NCBI GenBank assembly: GCA_035647835.1
Contig: DASRMS010000177.1
Coordinates: 1-32,974 of the forward strand
Origin: UBA9865 sp035647835
Lineage (GTDB): Bacteria > Bacillota > Dethiobacteria > Dethiobacterales > Dethiobacteraceae
Direction of reading: 5' to 3'
Length of the DNA stretch: 32,974 nt
This document shows, one piece after another, positions 14,457 to 23,738 of this stretch (positions are counted from its first letter, which is position 1; every line of letters starts with the position of its first letter). The notes beneath the pieces are model-generated. The model was given only the letters and a program-made list of their open reading frames with translations. It made no database searches and was not told where the DNA came from. The position numbers and the translations under genes are program-made.

Positions 14457-15505
14457 TAGCGTTTGCGGCGCAAGAAAGCAGGGATGTCAATATCATCGTT
14501 GTTAAAGGTTCTTTGTGTCAGCTCATCAATAATTTGTTTACGCTCACCGGCACGATGATCAAAGCCGGTAGCAATAACGGTCACCCGCACTTCATCTTGC
14601 AGGCTTTCGTCAATGACTGCACCAAAGATAATGTTAGCATCAGGATCTGCTGCTTCCGCCACAATATCAGCGGCCTCGTTAACTTCAAAGAGTCCCAAAT
14701 CAGCGCTGCCGGTGATGTTTAAAAGAACACCACGCGCCCCATCAATGGAAGTTTCCAATAACGGGCTGGCAATCGCTGCTTTAGCTGCTTCTACTGTACG
14801 GTTATCCCCTGAAGCAACGCCGATGCCCATTAAGGCTGCTCCTGTTTCTTTCATGATGGTCTTGACGTCAGCAAAGTCTAGATTAATTAGTCCCGGTACA
14901 GCAATTAAATCTGAGATACCCTGCACCCCTTGCCGTAGTACATCGTCAGCAATGCGGAAAGCCTCCAGCATCGGTGTCCGTTTCTCTACTACCTGCAGCA
15001 AACGGTCATTAGGAATAATAATCAAAGTATCAACTTTCTCTTTTAGTTCAGCGATACCCTTTTCTGCGGCAGCTTGACGACGCTTACCTTCAAAAGTAAA
15101 AGGTTTAGTGACAACACCCACGGTCAAGGCCCCTATTTCACGAGAGACTTCCGCAATTATTGGTGCCGCACCGGTACCGGTACCACCACCCATGCCCGCA
15201 GTCACAAAAACCATATCAGCGCCCTTGAGCGCTTCTTTTAGTTCCTCTCTACTTTCTTCTGCGGCTTTCTTACCAACTTCAGGATTAGCACCTGCTCCTA
15301 AACCTTTAGTTAATTTCTCACCAATTTGTAATTTATAGCCTGATTCAGCCAAATAGAGAGCCTGGGCATCTGTATTTACAGAAACAAACTCTACACCACG
15401 CAAGCCGGCGTCGATCATGCGCTTGACCGCATTACTCCCGCCGCCGCCTACACCAATAACTTTTATTTGGGCAAATTGTTCCATCTCAATATCAAACTCG
15501 ATCAA
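14456..15505 (-). CDS. ftsZ: Cell division protein FtsZ
   Basis: Tubulin-like GTPase that forms the Z ring at the division site and later at the asymmetric sporulation septum. Features in order: IKVIGVGGGGSNAV near the N-terminus, the tubulin signature GGGTGTG at residues 106-112, and the T7 loop NLDFADV at 208-214. The C-terminal peptide DIDIPAFLRRKR (338-349) binds FtsA and SepF. The length (349) is normal. The start is TTG at 15505, with AAGGGGAG eight bases upstream, giving the N-terminus (M)IEFDIEMEQ. An ATG at codon 8 is the alternative. It follows ftsA by 29 bases. Confidence 0.98.
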   Translation of the reverse strand: MIEFDIEMEQFAQIKVIGVGGGGSNAVKRMIDAGLRGVEFVSVNTDAQALYLAESGYKLQIGEKLTKGLGAGANPEVGKKAAEESREELKEALKGADMVFVTAGMGGGTGTGAAPIIAEVSREIGALTVGVVTKPFTFEGKRRQAAAEKGIAELKEKVDTLIIIPNDRLLQVVEKRTPMLEAFRIADDVLRQGVQGISDLIAVPGLINLDFADVKTIMKETGAALMGIGVASGDNRTVEAAKAAIASPLLETSIDGARGVLLNITGSADLGLFEVNEAADIVAEAADPDANIIFGAVIDESLQDEVRVTVIATGFDHRAGERKQIIDELTQRTFNNDDIDIPAFLRRKR

Positions 15506-15534
15506 AAGAAAGACTCCCCTTCTCTCAGCGCAGA

Positions 15535-16758
15535 TTAAGACTCAAACATATCCATGAACCAGCTTTTGACTTTGTTAAAAATGCCCGGTAAGGCCTTTCG
15601 CCCACCACGATACTCATTTACTTCAAACATTTGGGTGTGCTGTACGTAGTGGATAATGCCGACCGCAGTGGAATAGATAGGGCTTTTCACCCCTACATAA
15701 CCAGGTTGAGCCACGCGTGCCGAAGTTTGGAAAATCTGTTCTGCCAATTTCTCTATGCCAGGCATTAAGGAAACTCCTCCCGTGAGGACGATGCCTGCAG
15801 GAAGCGCTTCCTGGTATCCTAATTGCAGCAATTCTTCGTGTGCCATTTGTAGAATTTCTATCAAGCGTGCCTCAATAATCAAAGCCAATTCTTTCGCTGG
15901 CACTTTACGTGCTTCTTTACCAGAGATTTGTGGCAATTCAATGGTCGCATGGTCGGCAATTACTTTGGCTGAAGCCGCACCATGATCCAGTTTAATTCTT
16001 TCAGCTGTCTCTAGGGTTGTGCGTAATCCAACAGCGATATCGTTGGTAATATGGTCACCGCCTACAGGCAGGACCGCAATATTTTTAAGATAACCATTTT
16101 GGAACACTGCAACTTCGGTAGTGCCGCCGCCAATGTCAACCATCACTACGCCCAATTCTTTTTCATCACGCGTTAGTGCTACTTCCGCATTGGCTAAAGC
16201 GTTTAGTGCTGTACCGTCGATGCCGACTCCTGCTCGTTCTACACAACGATATAAGTTACGTAGAGAGGTAATCATCCCCGTAATAATCATTGCATCAACT
16301 TCTAAACGAACACCAACCATCCCCACAGGATCACGAATACCGTCGTAACCATCAACAATAAACTCACGGGGGATAACATCAATAATTTCACGATCAGGTG
16401 GCAGGGCAATTACTTTGGCTGCTTGTAAAACTCTTTCGACATCTTCTTCCGTAATTTCCTTATCTGCACCAACCACGGCGACCACACCACGGTTATTAAT
16501 TAGGCCTACCTGTGATCCAACAATACCCAAAAAAGCAGAGGGTATTGCTGTACCCACCATCCGTTCAGCCTCATCCATAGCGTGCATGATTGCTTCTACC
16601 GTTTTATCCAAATCGACAATAACACCTTTTTTTAGACCCTCGGAGGGGCTTGTCCCAACACCAATGATACTGAGTGAATTGTCGACGTTTACTTCTCCAA
16701 CTATCGCGCGAACATGAGACGTACCAATATCCAAACCGCAGATTAAGTCTCTTTTCAC
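15535..16758 (-). CDS. ftsA: Cell division protein FtsA
   Basis: Actin-like ATPase that tethers FtsZ filaments to the membrane and recruits later division proteins. Actin-fold phosphate motifs are visible: ICGLDIGTSHVRAIVGE at the N-terminus, VVMVDIGGGTTEVAVF in the middle and AGIVLTGGVSLMPGI toward the C-terminus. The last residues (NKVKSWFMDMFES) form the amphipathic membrane helix. I chose the GTG at 16758 (407 residues), seven bases after GAGGGGGT. Two earlier in-frame starts (16767 and 16764) abut or overlap that site. An 88-base gap behind ftsQ holds a candidate promoter, so ftsA-ftsZ can probably be expressed separately. Confidence 0.96.
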   Translation of the reverse strand: MKRDLICGLDIGTSHVRAIVGEVNVDNSLSIIGVGTSPSEGLKKGVIVDLDKTVEAIMHAMDEAERMVGTAIPSAFLGIVGSQVGLINNRGVVAVVGADKEITEEDVERVLQAAKVIALPPDREIIDVIPREFIVDGYDGIRDPVGMVGVRLEVDAMIITGMITSLRNLYRCVERAGVGIDGTALNALANAEVALTRDEKELGVVMVDIGGGTTEVAVFQNGYLKNIAVLPVGGDHITNDIAVGLRTTLETAERIKLDHGAASAKVIADHATIELPQISGKEARKVPAKELALIIEARLIEILQMAHEELLQLGYQEALPAGIVLTGGVSLMPGIEKLAEQIFQTSARVAQPGYVGVKSPIYSTAVGIIHYVQHTQMFEVNEYRGGRKALPGIFNKVKSWFMDMFES

Positions 16759-16788
16759 ACACAACACCCCCTCGCCGCTCTTCTTTTA

Positions 16789-16817
16789 AACATAATTCAC
16801 ATTATTGTTTTATTCAA
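16789..16817 (-). promoter_or_regulatory. Candidate promoter for ftsA-ftsZ
   Basis: TTGAAT (16817-16812) and TATGTT (16794-16789) are separated by exactly 17 bases, with four of six matches each to the sigma-A consensus. It sits in the only sizeable gap between ftsQ and ftsA, 30 bases before the start codon. AT-rich sequence makes chance matches common. Confidence 0.4.
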
Positions 16818-16846
16818 CAAGAGTTAGGTTTTCCCTTTTTTTTGAA

Positions 16847-17647
16847 CTAATTGTTTTTCTTGTTTTTTTCATCTTTTAGGGGATGAAATACTGGTGCGGT
16901 TGCTGCCCGTAAATCGAGATAGCCTTCTGCCTGCTTTCCGTTAAGTTGTCCGGTAATTTGCAGCAAAATGTTTGCTTTTTCAACAAAATTATCTACCCCC
17001 AGCCATACGCTTAAACCATCCATCGTGACAATAATCAAATTATCTGCTTGCTCTAGGTTAATTTCTGAGATCATCACTCCTTCCTCTTTCAGTGCTTCGC
17101 TAAGCTGCTGAACTTGATGTAAATCCTCTGCTGTCAGCAGCATCTGGCCAACTGTGCCGGCTATGGGAGCCACACCGGTAAGTAAAGGCAGGTCATAGTT
17201 TTGTGTCGCTTGTGTTGTCCCCAGTATTTGCCCATTCCAGCCGATTTCGAGAAAGTACTCTTGAAAGGGGATTAGCACTAGCATTTTTCTTTCTTGAAGC
17301 TTAATGTTTAGCGTCCGCGGCAGCCGCCGTGTTACAGATACTGTTTCTACCCGGGGAATAGCCTGAATCCTTTCTTCCAATAGCGGCAGACTTAACTTCC
17401 AGATGTTTTCCCCTTCCGTAATTTGCATGGCATGCCGTATTTCAGCTTCAGTTGTATAATTATTGCCGTCAAATGAAAATAACTCGACGCTAAAAAAGTC
17501 GGACTTAACAAAACTGATGCTTGTCCATACGGTAAGAAAAATTATCAGGACTATCAGCAGATAGCGTTTCAGTTTGTGAAATTGTACTGCATCTGCAGTA
17601 GACGTTATTTGACGTTTGCGGCGGTATTTTCGTTGTAGCTTGTCCAT
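16847..17647 (-). CDS. ftsQ: Cell division protein FtsQ/DivIB
   Basis: Bitopic divisome protein that scaffolds FtsL/DivIC and regulates septal peptidoglycan synthesis. The 266-residue protein has a basic cytoplasmic tail (KLQRKYRRKRQ) and one membrane helix at about 29-47. A POTRA domain follows at about 52-120 (FFSVELFSFDGNNYTTEAEI, then RVETVSVTRRLPRTLNIKLQER), and then the beta domain up to about residue 235. The ATG at 17647 follows GGAGGT. It is 56 bases behind murA. The small-basic-protein and DUF881 genes that many Clostridia place between ftsQ and ftsA are absent. Confidence 0.93.
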   Translation of the reverse strand: MDKLQRKYRRKRQITSTADAVQFHKLKRYLLIVLIIFLTVWTSISFVKSDFFSVELFSFDGNNYTTEAEIRHAMQITEGENIWKLSLPLLEERIQAIPRVETVSVTRRLPRTLNIKLQERKMLVLIPFQEYFLEIGWNGQILGTTQATQNYDLPLLTGVAPIAGTVGQMLLTAEDLHQVQQLSEALKEEGVMISEINLEQADNLIIVTMDGLSVWLGVDNFVEKANILLQITGQLNGKQAEGYLDLRAATAPVFHPLKDEKNKKNN

Positions 17648-17681
17648 TTGTAACCTCCACTTGATTTAACCGGGAGTTGGC

Positions 17682-17704
17682 AGCGGACTGCCAGGCAGCC
17701 CGCT
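17682..17704 (-). other. RNA hairpin spanning the end of murA
   Basis: A 9-bp stem (17682-17690 with 17696-17704, one G-U pair) with a 5-base loop overlaps the murA stop codon. No T tract follows, so it is not a terminator. It may shape translation of ftsQ or protect the 3' end of murA mRNA. Confidence 0.4.
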
Positions 17705-18975
17705 TAGCCATCAGTAATACATTTAATCTCAGCACCGAGTTTGCTTAAATCGCCTGCTAAATTTTCATAGCCTCGCACAATATGTTCTAAACCATCGACA
17801 ACAGTTTCTCCTTCAGCAGCTAAACCGGCAATCACCAGTGCCGCGCCCGCCCGGAGATCTGGAGCTGTCACTGTCGCTCCCATCAGGTGTTCAGTACCAT
17901 GCACAATAGCTGTGCGGTTATCTGAGGCAACGATAATTTGCGCTCCCATCCGATTTAGTTCACCAACATGTTTGAAGCGAGAATCAAAGACATTTTCCAC
18001 AATGATGCTCGTGCCTTGTGCCCGGGTGAGCACCGCCATCATTGGTGCCTGCAAATCAGTAGGATAACCAGGGTAAGGCAAAGTACGTACATACTCTAAC
18101 GCGCGCAGCCTTTGTGGTGCCTGAACAAATAATCGTCCGCTATCTTCGCGAATCTGGACACCAGCTTCGCGCAATTTAGCCGTTACCGCATCTAAATGTC
18201 TGGGTATCACATTTTCCAAAATGATGTTCCCACCAGTAATGGCGGCTGCCATCATCATGGTGCCAGCGACAATACGATCAGGAATCACGGCATATTCCAC
18301 ACCATGTAGTTGTGTGACACCTTCTATGCGGATGTGGTCAGTGCCTGCACCATTGATTCTAGCCCCCATTTTGTTCAGAATATTTTGCAGATCAACAATC
18401 TCTGGTTCTTTCGCAGCATTACTGATTACCGTTACACCACGCGCGTAGACGGCAGCTAACATAATATTTTCTGTAGCACCGACACTGGGAAAGTCTAGAT
18501 GAATATCAGCACCAACTAAACGTGAACATGAGGCATAAATATAGCCATGTTGTTCTCGTAGTTGTGCCCCCAAAGCAGCCAAACCTTTTAAATGTAAATC
18601 AATGGGGCGCTGGCCGATGGCACACCCACCGGGGTAAGAGATGCAAACTTGACCAAAGCGGGCTAAAATAGCTCCCATTAAAAAGATTGTGGAGCGCATT
18701 TCGCGCATTAAGGCCTCATCAATTGCAAACCCCGTAAGGTTGTGGGTTTTTATCGCCATATCTGTACCGCTCCAGGTGATTTCTACACCAAGACTGCGTA
18801 ATATTTCCACCATTTTTATCACGTCACGAATTCGCGGCACATTAGTTAGAAACACTTCATCACCGCTTTTGTTCAATAAAACTGCTGCTAAAATGGGTAA
18901 AATAGAATTTTTAGCACCGCCAATGTTGACGACCCCTTCTAAACGCTTGCCACCACGCACAATAAACTTTTCCAT
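17704..18975 (-). CDS. murA: UDP-N-acetylglucosamine 1-carboxyvinyltransferase
   Basis: First committed enzyme of peptidoglycan synthesis: it adds enolpyruvate from PEP to UDP-GlcNAc in the cytoplasm. The 423-residue protein has IVRGGKRLEGVVNIGGAKNS at the N-terminus. The catalytic C118 lies in YPGGCAIGQRPIDLHLKGL, so the fosfomycin target cysteine is present. The C-terminal half has YPGYPTDLQAPMMAVL and DLRAGAALVIAGLAAEG, all typical of an EPSP-synthase fold. The ATG at 18975 follows a GGAAG site and lies 16 bases behind murB. murB-murA-ftsQ therefore form one tight group. Confidence 0.97.
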   Translation of the reverse strand: MEKFIVRGGKRLEGVVNIGGAKNSILPILAAVLLNKSGDEVFLTNVPRIRDVIKMVEILRSLGVEITWSGTDMAIKTHNLTGFAIDEALMREMRSTIFLMGAILARFGQVCISYPGGCAIGQRPIDLHLKGLAALGAQLREQHGYIYASCSRLVGADIHLDFPSVGATENIMLAAVYARGVTVISNAAKEPEIVDLQNILNKMGARINGAGTDHIRIEGVTQLHGVEYAVIPDRIVAGTMMMAAAITGGNIILENVIPRHLDAVTAKLREAGVQIREDSGRLFVQAPQRLRALEYVRTLPYPGYPTDLQAPMMAVLTRAQGTSIIVENVFDSRFKHVGELNRMGAQIIVASDNRTAIVHGTEHLMGATVTAPDLRAGAALVIAGLAAEGETVVDGLEHIVRGYENLAGDLSKLGAEIKCITDG

Positions 18976-18991
18976 GCTTCCACCTTCCCCG

Positions 18992-19885
18992 TTAATAGCC
19001 GAGCAGGCGAACCTCCAATGCTAATTCAATACCAAACTGACGTGATACTTCTTGCTGCACCTTGCTAATCAACGTCATCACATCTTGAGCCGTTGCGTGT
19101 TGTTGATTAACAATAAAATTAGCATGAACATCAGAGATGGCTGCTCCACCCACCCGATGACCTTTTAGCCCAGCCGCTTCAATCAATCGACCGGCAGCAT
19201 CACCAAGGGGGTTTTTAAAAATACTTCCGGCATTGGGTTGACGGGGTTGGCGGTTCCGCCGGAAGGCTAATGCTTCCCGACTCTGCCGCACTAATTCATC
19301 CTTATCCCCTGCTGTTAGCTGTAACCTGACAGCACAAACCACCTGCGGGGGACGAATATTGCTTTGGCGGTAGCTTAACCCCAATTCCTGCGGTTGACAG
19401 GTATGTAAAATTAAAGCCGCATTGAGAATTTGCGCGTCGACCAAAAGTTCCCCCAGTGAGTGTCCGTGCGCCCCGGCATTCATGACTAAAGCACCACCAA
19501 CTGAACCCGGTATTCCACCAGCAAATGCTAGGCCGCGCAGGCCAAGCTGTTCAGCCTTTTGCGCTAACACCGCCAGAGGTACCGCTGCACCGGCTGAAAC
19601 TAGCTCCTGCGTAAAGCTAAATTCACGAAACTGTCCAGCCAGACGCACCACAGCACCACGATAGCCATCGTCATGGACCAGTAAATTAGTTCCGTTGCCC
19701 AAGAAGTAATAAGGCTTTTTTTGTTCTTGCAGACAAGTCAGCACGAAAATTAATTGCTCTACATTCTGTGGTTCGACATATAAATCTGCTGGACCGCCGA
19801 TTTTAAATGAGGTATGCCTACTCAATGGTTCAGATAATTTTACCATTTCTACCTTTTTAGCTATCTTCTCAGCAACAAATTCCAT
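18992..19885 (-). CDS. murB: UDP-N-acetylmuramate dehydrogenase
   Basis: FAD-dependent enzyme that reduces the MurA product to UDP-MurNAc with NADPH. FAD-binding motifs are clear: SFKIGGPADLYVEP, NGTNLLVHD and LAFAGGIPGSVGGALVMNAGA. The catalytic serine lies in PNAGSIFKNP. The glutamate is in the C-terminal LEVRLLGY. It is of the shorter MurB type common in Firmicutes. I chose the ATG at 19885 (297 residues), which follows GGAGGGTTAC. An upstream GTG six codons earlier overlaps that ribosome site. It begins after a 167-base gap behind murG and precedes murA by 16 bases. Confidence 0.96.
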   Translation of the reverse strand: MEFVAEKIAKKVEMVKLSEPLSRHTSFKIGGPADLYVEPQNVEQLIFVLTCLQEQKKPYYFLGNGTNLLVHDDGYRGAVVRLAGQFREFSFTQELVSAGAAVPLAVLAQKAEQLGLRGLAFAGGIPGSVGGALVMNAGAHGHSLGELLVDAQILNAALILHTCQPQELGLSYRQSNIRPPQVVCAVRLQLTAGDKDELVRQSREALAFRRNRQPRQPNAGSIFKNPLGDAAGRLIEAAGLKGHRVGGAAISDVHANFIVNQQHATAQDVMTLISKVQQEVSRQFGIELALEVRLLGY

Positions 19886-20052
19886 GTAACCCTCCACGCA
19901 CAACCCTTGCCGTAATTTATAGTATGCAAATGACTCTAGAGTGTGTTTTTTACCAAAGTTGCGCTGCTGTTAAGTTGTTAAAATGTAAATCTGCAGAAAT
20001 ATCTCTCGTGTGAGTTGAGATATGTTATTTTGTTCAGAACAGCCGCAGAGTT

Positions 20053-21153
20053 TTAGCGGCAAACTTCATGCATCACAGCAGTCATCCGCGCTGCGGCATC
20101 GGGTATGCCTAAACCTTTACTAGCCTCAGCCATCGCTTGCAGGCGTTCTTTATCACTCAACAAGCCGACCAGCTGGTCCGCGAGCACAGCAGTAGTTAAT
20201 TCCTGCTCACGAATAAGTACAGCGGCATCATGCTCGGAGAGCATGCGGGCATTATGTTCTTGATGGTTATTAGTAACATTGGGAGAAGGAATTACAATGC
20301 AGGGGACACCTAATGCTGTCAATTCTGCTAAAGTTGTCGCACCAGCTCTGCTGACCATCAGATTAGTGGCCGCCAAAAGACGCGGCAATTGTTCGTGATA
20401 CGGCAAGATATGCAGGCGCTGAGGAAATTGCTGCTGCAAAGGTGCCAATTGAGCAGTCAGTTCTTCATAATAGCGACGACCTGTCACATAAACCACCTGC
20501 GCCTTGGTCTCACTTAACACACGCACTAAACTGCCAGCAAAAGCTTCGTTCAGTTTTAGGGCTCCATGGCTGCCACCGACACATAACAGGACAGGTAAGT
20601 TAGGCTGCAAGACAGGTTCTTGCAGCGGAGCACCACTGGCAGCACTAGCCGCCTCTGTTGCTCTGGGATTGCCTGTTAAAATCGTTTTCTGGGGACGAGG
20701 AAAAAATTTCTCACTACCAGGCATGCTTAAACACACCCGGTTGACGATACGTGAGAGCCAGACATTAGTCAACCCAGGAATAGCATTTTGTTCATGAATA
20801 ACAGTCGGTATCCCTGCCAGACGCGCCGCCAGCACCACCGGTCCTGCCACGTAGCCTCCGGTACCCACAACCACGTCAGGCCGAAAAGAGCGTATGATCC
20901 GCCGGGCGGTGACCACTGCCGCAGCAGCCAAATAGACAGCTCGTCCCAGGCGCAGCGATAAACGCCGCTCCAGGCCAATCACAGGGATTGTTTTTAACTC
21001 AAAGCCTGCTGCCGGTACAATTTGCTTTTCCATCCCTTGTTCTGTACCTACAAACAGTACTTCTGCTCCTTCATTTTCACGGACATAACGAGCCAGTGCC
21101 AGGGCCGGGTAAATATGCCCACCAGTTCCACCACCGGTAAAAATCACTTTCAT
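20053..21153 (-). CDS. murG: Undecaprenyl-PP-MurNAc-pentapeptide GlcNAc transferase
   Basis: Peripheral membrane GT28 glycosyltransferase that turns lipid I into lipid II at the cytoplasmic face. The N-terminal loop IFTGGGTGGHIYPALALA and the second glycine-rich loop GTGGYVAGPVVLAA are intact. VIHEQNAIPGLTN and the C-domain donor site SRAGATTLAELTALGVP are also present. I chose the ATG at 21153 (366 residues), five bases after AGGTGG. The GTG three codons earlier is inside that site. It starts 13 bases after spoVE. The usual next gene, murC, does not follow; murB comes after a gap instead. Confidence 0.96.
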   Translation of the reverse strand: MKVIFTGGGTGGHIYPALALARYVRENEGAEVLFVGTEQGMEKQIVPAAGFELKTIPVIGLERRLSLRLGRAVYLAAAAVVTARRIIRSFRPDVVVGTGGYVAGPVVLAARLAGIPTVIHEQNAIPGLTNVWLSRIVNRVCLSMPGSEKFFPRPQKTILTGNPRATEAASAASGAPLQEPVLQPNLPVLLCVGGSHGALKLNEAFAGSLVRVLSETKAQVVYVTGRRYYEELTAQLAPLQQQFPQRLHILPYHEQLPRLLAATNLMVSRAGATTLAELTALGVPCIVIPSPNVTNNHQEHNARMLSEHDAAVLIREQELTTAVLADQLVGLLSDKERLQAMAEASKGLGIPDAAARMTAVMHEVCR

Positions 21154-21166
21154 CGCGTCCACCTAC

Positions 21167-22279
21167 TTATTTTGCATATTTAGAAATATTTAAGAGAACA
21201 CCCAGACTGCACATGGTAAAGAGCAGCGAAGAGCCACCGGAACTAATTAACGGTAAATTAATACCGGTTACCGGAATGGAGCCAGTAACTACGCCGATAT
21301 TCATCAGCGTTTGCAGGCCGATCATGCTAATAATACCTGTCGCCAGCAGACTCCCGTAGGCATCTGGTGCTGATAAGGCAATTTTAATCCCACGCCAGAA
21401 TAAGAGAAAGTAGATAATCAGCACAGTGCTGGCGCCGATAAAGCCTAATTCTTCACTAATGACGGCAAAGATAAAATCACTATGCGGTTCAGGCAGATAA
21501 TGCATCTTTTGCCGCCCCTGCCCCAGACCGACCCCAAAGAGTCCACCCGGGCCAATGGCATAAAGTGATTGGATGATCTGATAACCAGTATCCAGGGGGT
21601 CCGCCCACGGATCACGAAAAGACATTAGGCGCTGCAGGCGGTAGGGCTCACTATAAATCAAATAAAAGAGCATCGGCACCGCACTGGCGCCAATTAAAGC
21701 CAGCTGCTGCAGCGGCATGCCCGCCACAAAGATAACCAGCATCACCGAACCAGCCATGGCTACCCCTGTGCCCAAGTCCGGCTGTTTCATAATCATCGCA
21801 AAAAAGATCCCCATGATAATTAAAATCGGTAAAGGACCCTCTGTAAATTTTTGCACCTCAATATCACGACGTGATAAATAAGCTGCGGCAAACATAATCA
21901 AAGCAACTTTAGCTAGATCCGAGGGTTGAAAAGTTAACACCCCAACGCGAATCCAACGTCTGGCACCTAAAATTTCCTCCCCTATCCCAGGGATAAAAAC
22001 CGCAACCAGCATAATAAAACTTAACAATAACACTAAATTAGTCCAACGCTTTAATTTCCAATAATCATAATTGCTGAAAAAAAGCATTCCTGCTAAGCCT
22101 AAAGCCGCCCATTGCACCTGACGCCGCAGATGATAATATGGGTCGCTGCGTTCACGTAAAATATAATAACTGGCACTAAAAACCATCACAATGCCAATCG
22201 CCAGAAGTGTCATGGTTGTAAACAGTAAAATGAAATCTGCCTCTTTTTTGCGGATCTTGCGGTCCGACCTACCGGCCAT
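21167..22279 (-). CDS. spoVE: SEDS peptidoglycan polymerase SpoVE/FtsW
   Basis: Polytopic lipid II polymerase of the SEDS family that works with a class B PBP, here most likely the SpoVD-like protein in this cluster. The 370-residue sequence carries about ten hydrophobic helices. It has the signature stretches GARRWIRVGVLTFQPSDLAK, MKQPDLGTGVAM, YLPEPHSDFIFAVISEELGF and LPLISSGGSSLLF. Sequence alone does not tell vegetative FtsW from spore-cortex SpoVE. This is the only SEDS gene in the window, so it may do both jobs. The ATG follows GGGGGCAGG and overlaps the end of murD by 11 bases. Confidence 0.93.
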   Translation of the reverse strand: MAGRSDRKIRKKEADFILLFTTMTLLAIGIVMVFSASYYILRERSDPYYHLRRQVQWAALGLAGMLFFSNYDYWKLKRWTNLVLLLSFIMLVAVFIPGIGEEILGARRWIRVGVLTFQPSDLAKVALIMFAAAYLSRRDIEVQKFTEGPLPILIIMGIFFAMIMKQPDLGTGVAMAGSVMLVIFVAGMPLQQLALIGASAVPMLFYLIYSEPYRLQRLMSFRDPWADPLDTGYQIIQSLYAIGPGGLFGVGLGQGRQKMHYLPEPHSDFIFAVISEELGFIGASTVLIIYFLLFWRGIKIALSAPDAYGSLLATGIISMIGLQTLMNIGVVTGSIPVTGINLPLISSGGSSLLFTMCSLGVLLNISKYAK

Positions 22280-23651
22280 TTTCCTGCCCCCTTAGCTGCC
22301 AAACTGCCTGCTTAAACAATTTTCCGCGCTCCTCATAATCCCGAAACATACCCCAAGAAGCACAAGCTGGTGACAGTAAAACCACTTCACCTCTCTGTGC
22401 TTTGGCTTGTGCCATTTGTACAGCTTCTGCCAAACTAGCGGCAAAAGTGAAATTAAAGTATCCCGCCTCCCGGAAGGCGGCTGCTAATCGTTCTGCCACC
22501 TGTCCCAAGAGGATGACGTGAGATACTTCGCCGGCTAAAGCTTGAGCAAAAGGAGCAAAATCAGCACCTTTTTCGTAGCCGCCGGCAATTAAAACTTTAC
22601 GCTGCGGAAAGGCTGACAGCGCTTTGAGCGTAGCATCGACATTGGTGCCCTTGGAATCATTAATATAATCGACACCCGCCAGAGTACGCACATATTCTAA
22701 ACGATGTTCTACCCCCGGGAAAGTAGTTAAAACCTGGGCAATGATTGCTGCAGGTACGCCGCCTAGCCAGGCCAGCAAGGTGGCAGCTAAAGCATTCTCT
22801 AGATTATGACTGCCGGGAATTGCCAGATCTTCCTGCGGACAAACGGTTACTTCCTCCTGGCCGTCACGTAAAGTAATCAGGCCATCACGTACAAAAGCGC
22901 CACGCTCTACTTCCCGTAAGCGACTAAAGAGATAAACCTGACAGTGGGGACGCTGCCGCAGCGCCAATGCTTCTGGATCATCTGCATTTAGCACTACCGC
23001 ATCAGCAGCGCGCTGATTAGCAAAAATCATCGCTTTGGCTTCCCGATAAGCTTCCCAAGAGCCGTGATGATCCAGATGATCCGGTGTAATATTTAAAATT
23101 GCTGCTAAATGTGGCCGAAAGTGAGATGTACCCTCTAACTGAAAACTACTTAATTCGGCAACGACAACATCTTCAGCTTGCACTTGGGGGATGACAGCGG
23201 AAAGCGGCAAACCAATATTGCCCGCCACAAATGTCTGTCTGCCGGTGGCTCGGTACATTTCTCCCGTTAGCGCCGTGGTCGTCGTTTTACCATTGGTCCC
23301 AGTAATGCCAACCAGTGGCGCGGTAAGATGCCAGGCAGCATGTTCTACCTCGGTAATTACCGGCACAGCCAGCTCTGCTGCTCTTTGCAGCGGCGGCAGC
23401 TGCAGAGGGACGCCGGGGTTCTTGATAATTAAGGCCGTCTGTTCTGTGACAAGATTTGCCGGATGCCCACCGCCAACAAAACGAAGCGTGGAATTTTCCT
23501 TCAGAAATAACTGTTCTTCTGCTGTTAAATCTTCTGCTGTGCGCTTGTCATTAACGGTAACTTGTGCTCCATCCTGCAGCAGCAACAAGGCACTTGCCAT
23601 CCCGCTGCGTGCCAGGCCAATCACTAATACTTCTTTTCCCAGCAAATCCAC
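22269..23651 (-). CDS. murD: UDP-N-acetylmuramoylalanine--D-glutamate ligase
   Basis: Cytoplasmic Mur ligase that adds D-glutamate to UDP-MurNAc-L-Ala with ATP. The protein has an N-terminal Rossmann-like domain (VLVIGLARSGMASALLL), the ATP loop GTNGKTTT at residues 118-125 and the NITPDHLDHHGSWEAY stretch. The C-terminal motifs HRLEYVRTLAGVDYINDSKG and LLSPACASWGMFRDYEERG are also present. I chose the GTG at 23651 (460 residues) because AAGGGAG lies nine bases before it. A TTG two codons earlier is too close to that site. It follows mraY by 87 bases and overlaps spoVE. Confidence 0.95.
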   Translation of the reverse strand: MDLLGKEVLVIGLARSGMASALLLLQDGAQVTVNDKRTAEDLTAEEQLFLKENSTLRFVGGGHPANLVTEQTALIIKNPGVPLQLPPLQRAAELAVPVITEVEHAAWHLTAPLVGITGTNGKTTTTALTGEMYRATGRQTFVAGNIGLPLSAVIPQVQAEDVVVAELSSFQLEGTSHFRPHLAAILNITPDHLDHHGSWEAYREAKAMIFANQRAADAVVLNADDPEALALRQRPHCQVYLFSRLREVERGAFVRDGLITLRDGQEEVTVCPQEDLAIPGSHNLENALAATLLAWLGGVPAAIIAQVLTTFPGVEHRLEYVRTLAGVDYINDSKGTNVDATLKALSAFPQRKVLIAGGYEKGADFAPFAQALAGEVSHVILLGQVAERLAAAFREAGYFNFTFAASLAEAVQMAQAKAQRGEVVLLSPACASWGMFRDYEERGKLFKQAVWQLRGQENGR

Positions 23652-23738
23652 GCTCAATCTCTCCCTTTCAGCCCAACTCCGCCTCATTGTGTTCAGGAGC
23701 GGTTATAAATTCTGATGTTTAGCTCGGTGAATTTCAAA

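Noticed and set aside
19999..20023. Hairpin between murG and murB as a terminator
   Set aside because: Only a 7-bp AT-rich stem with an 11-base loop and no T run on either strand.
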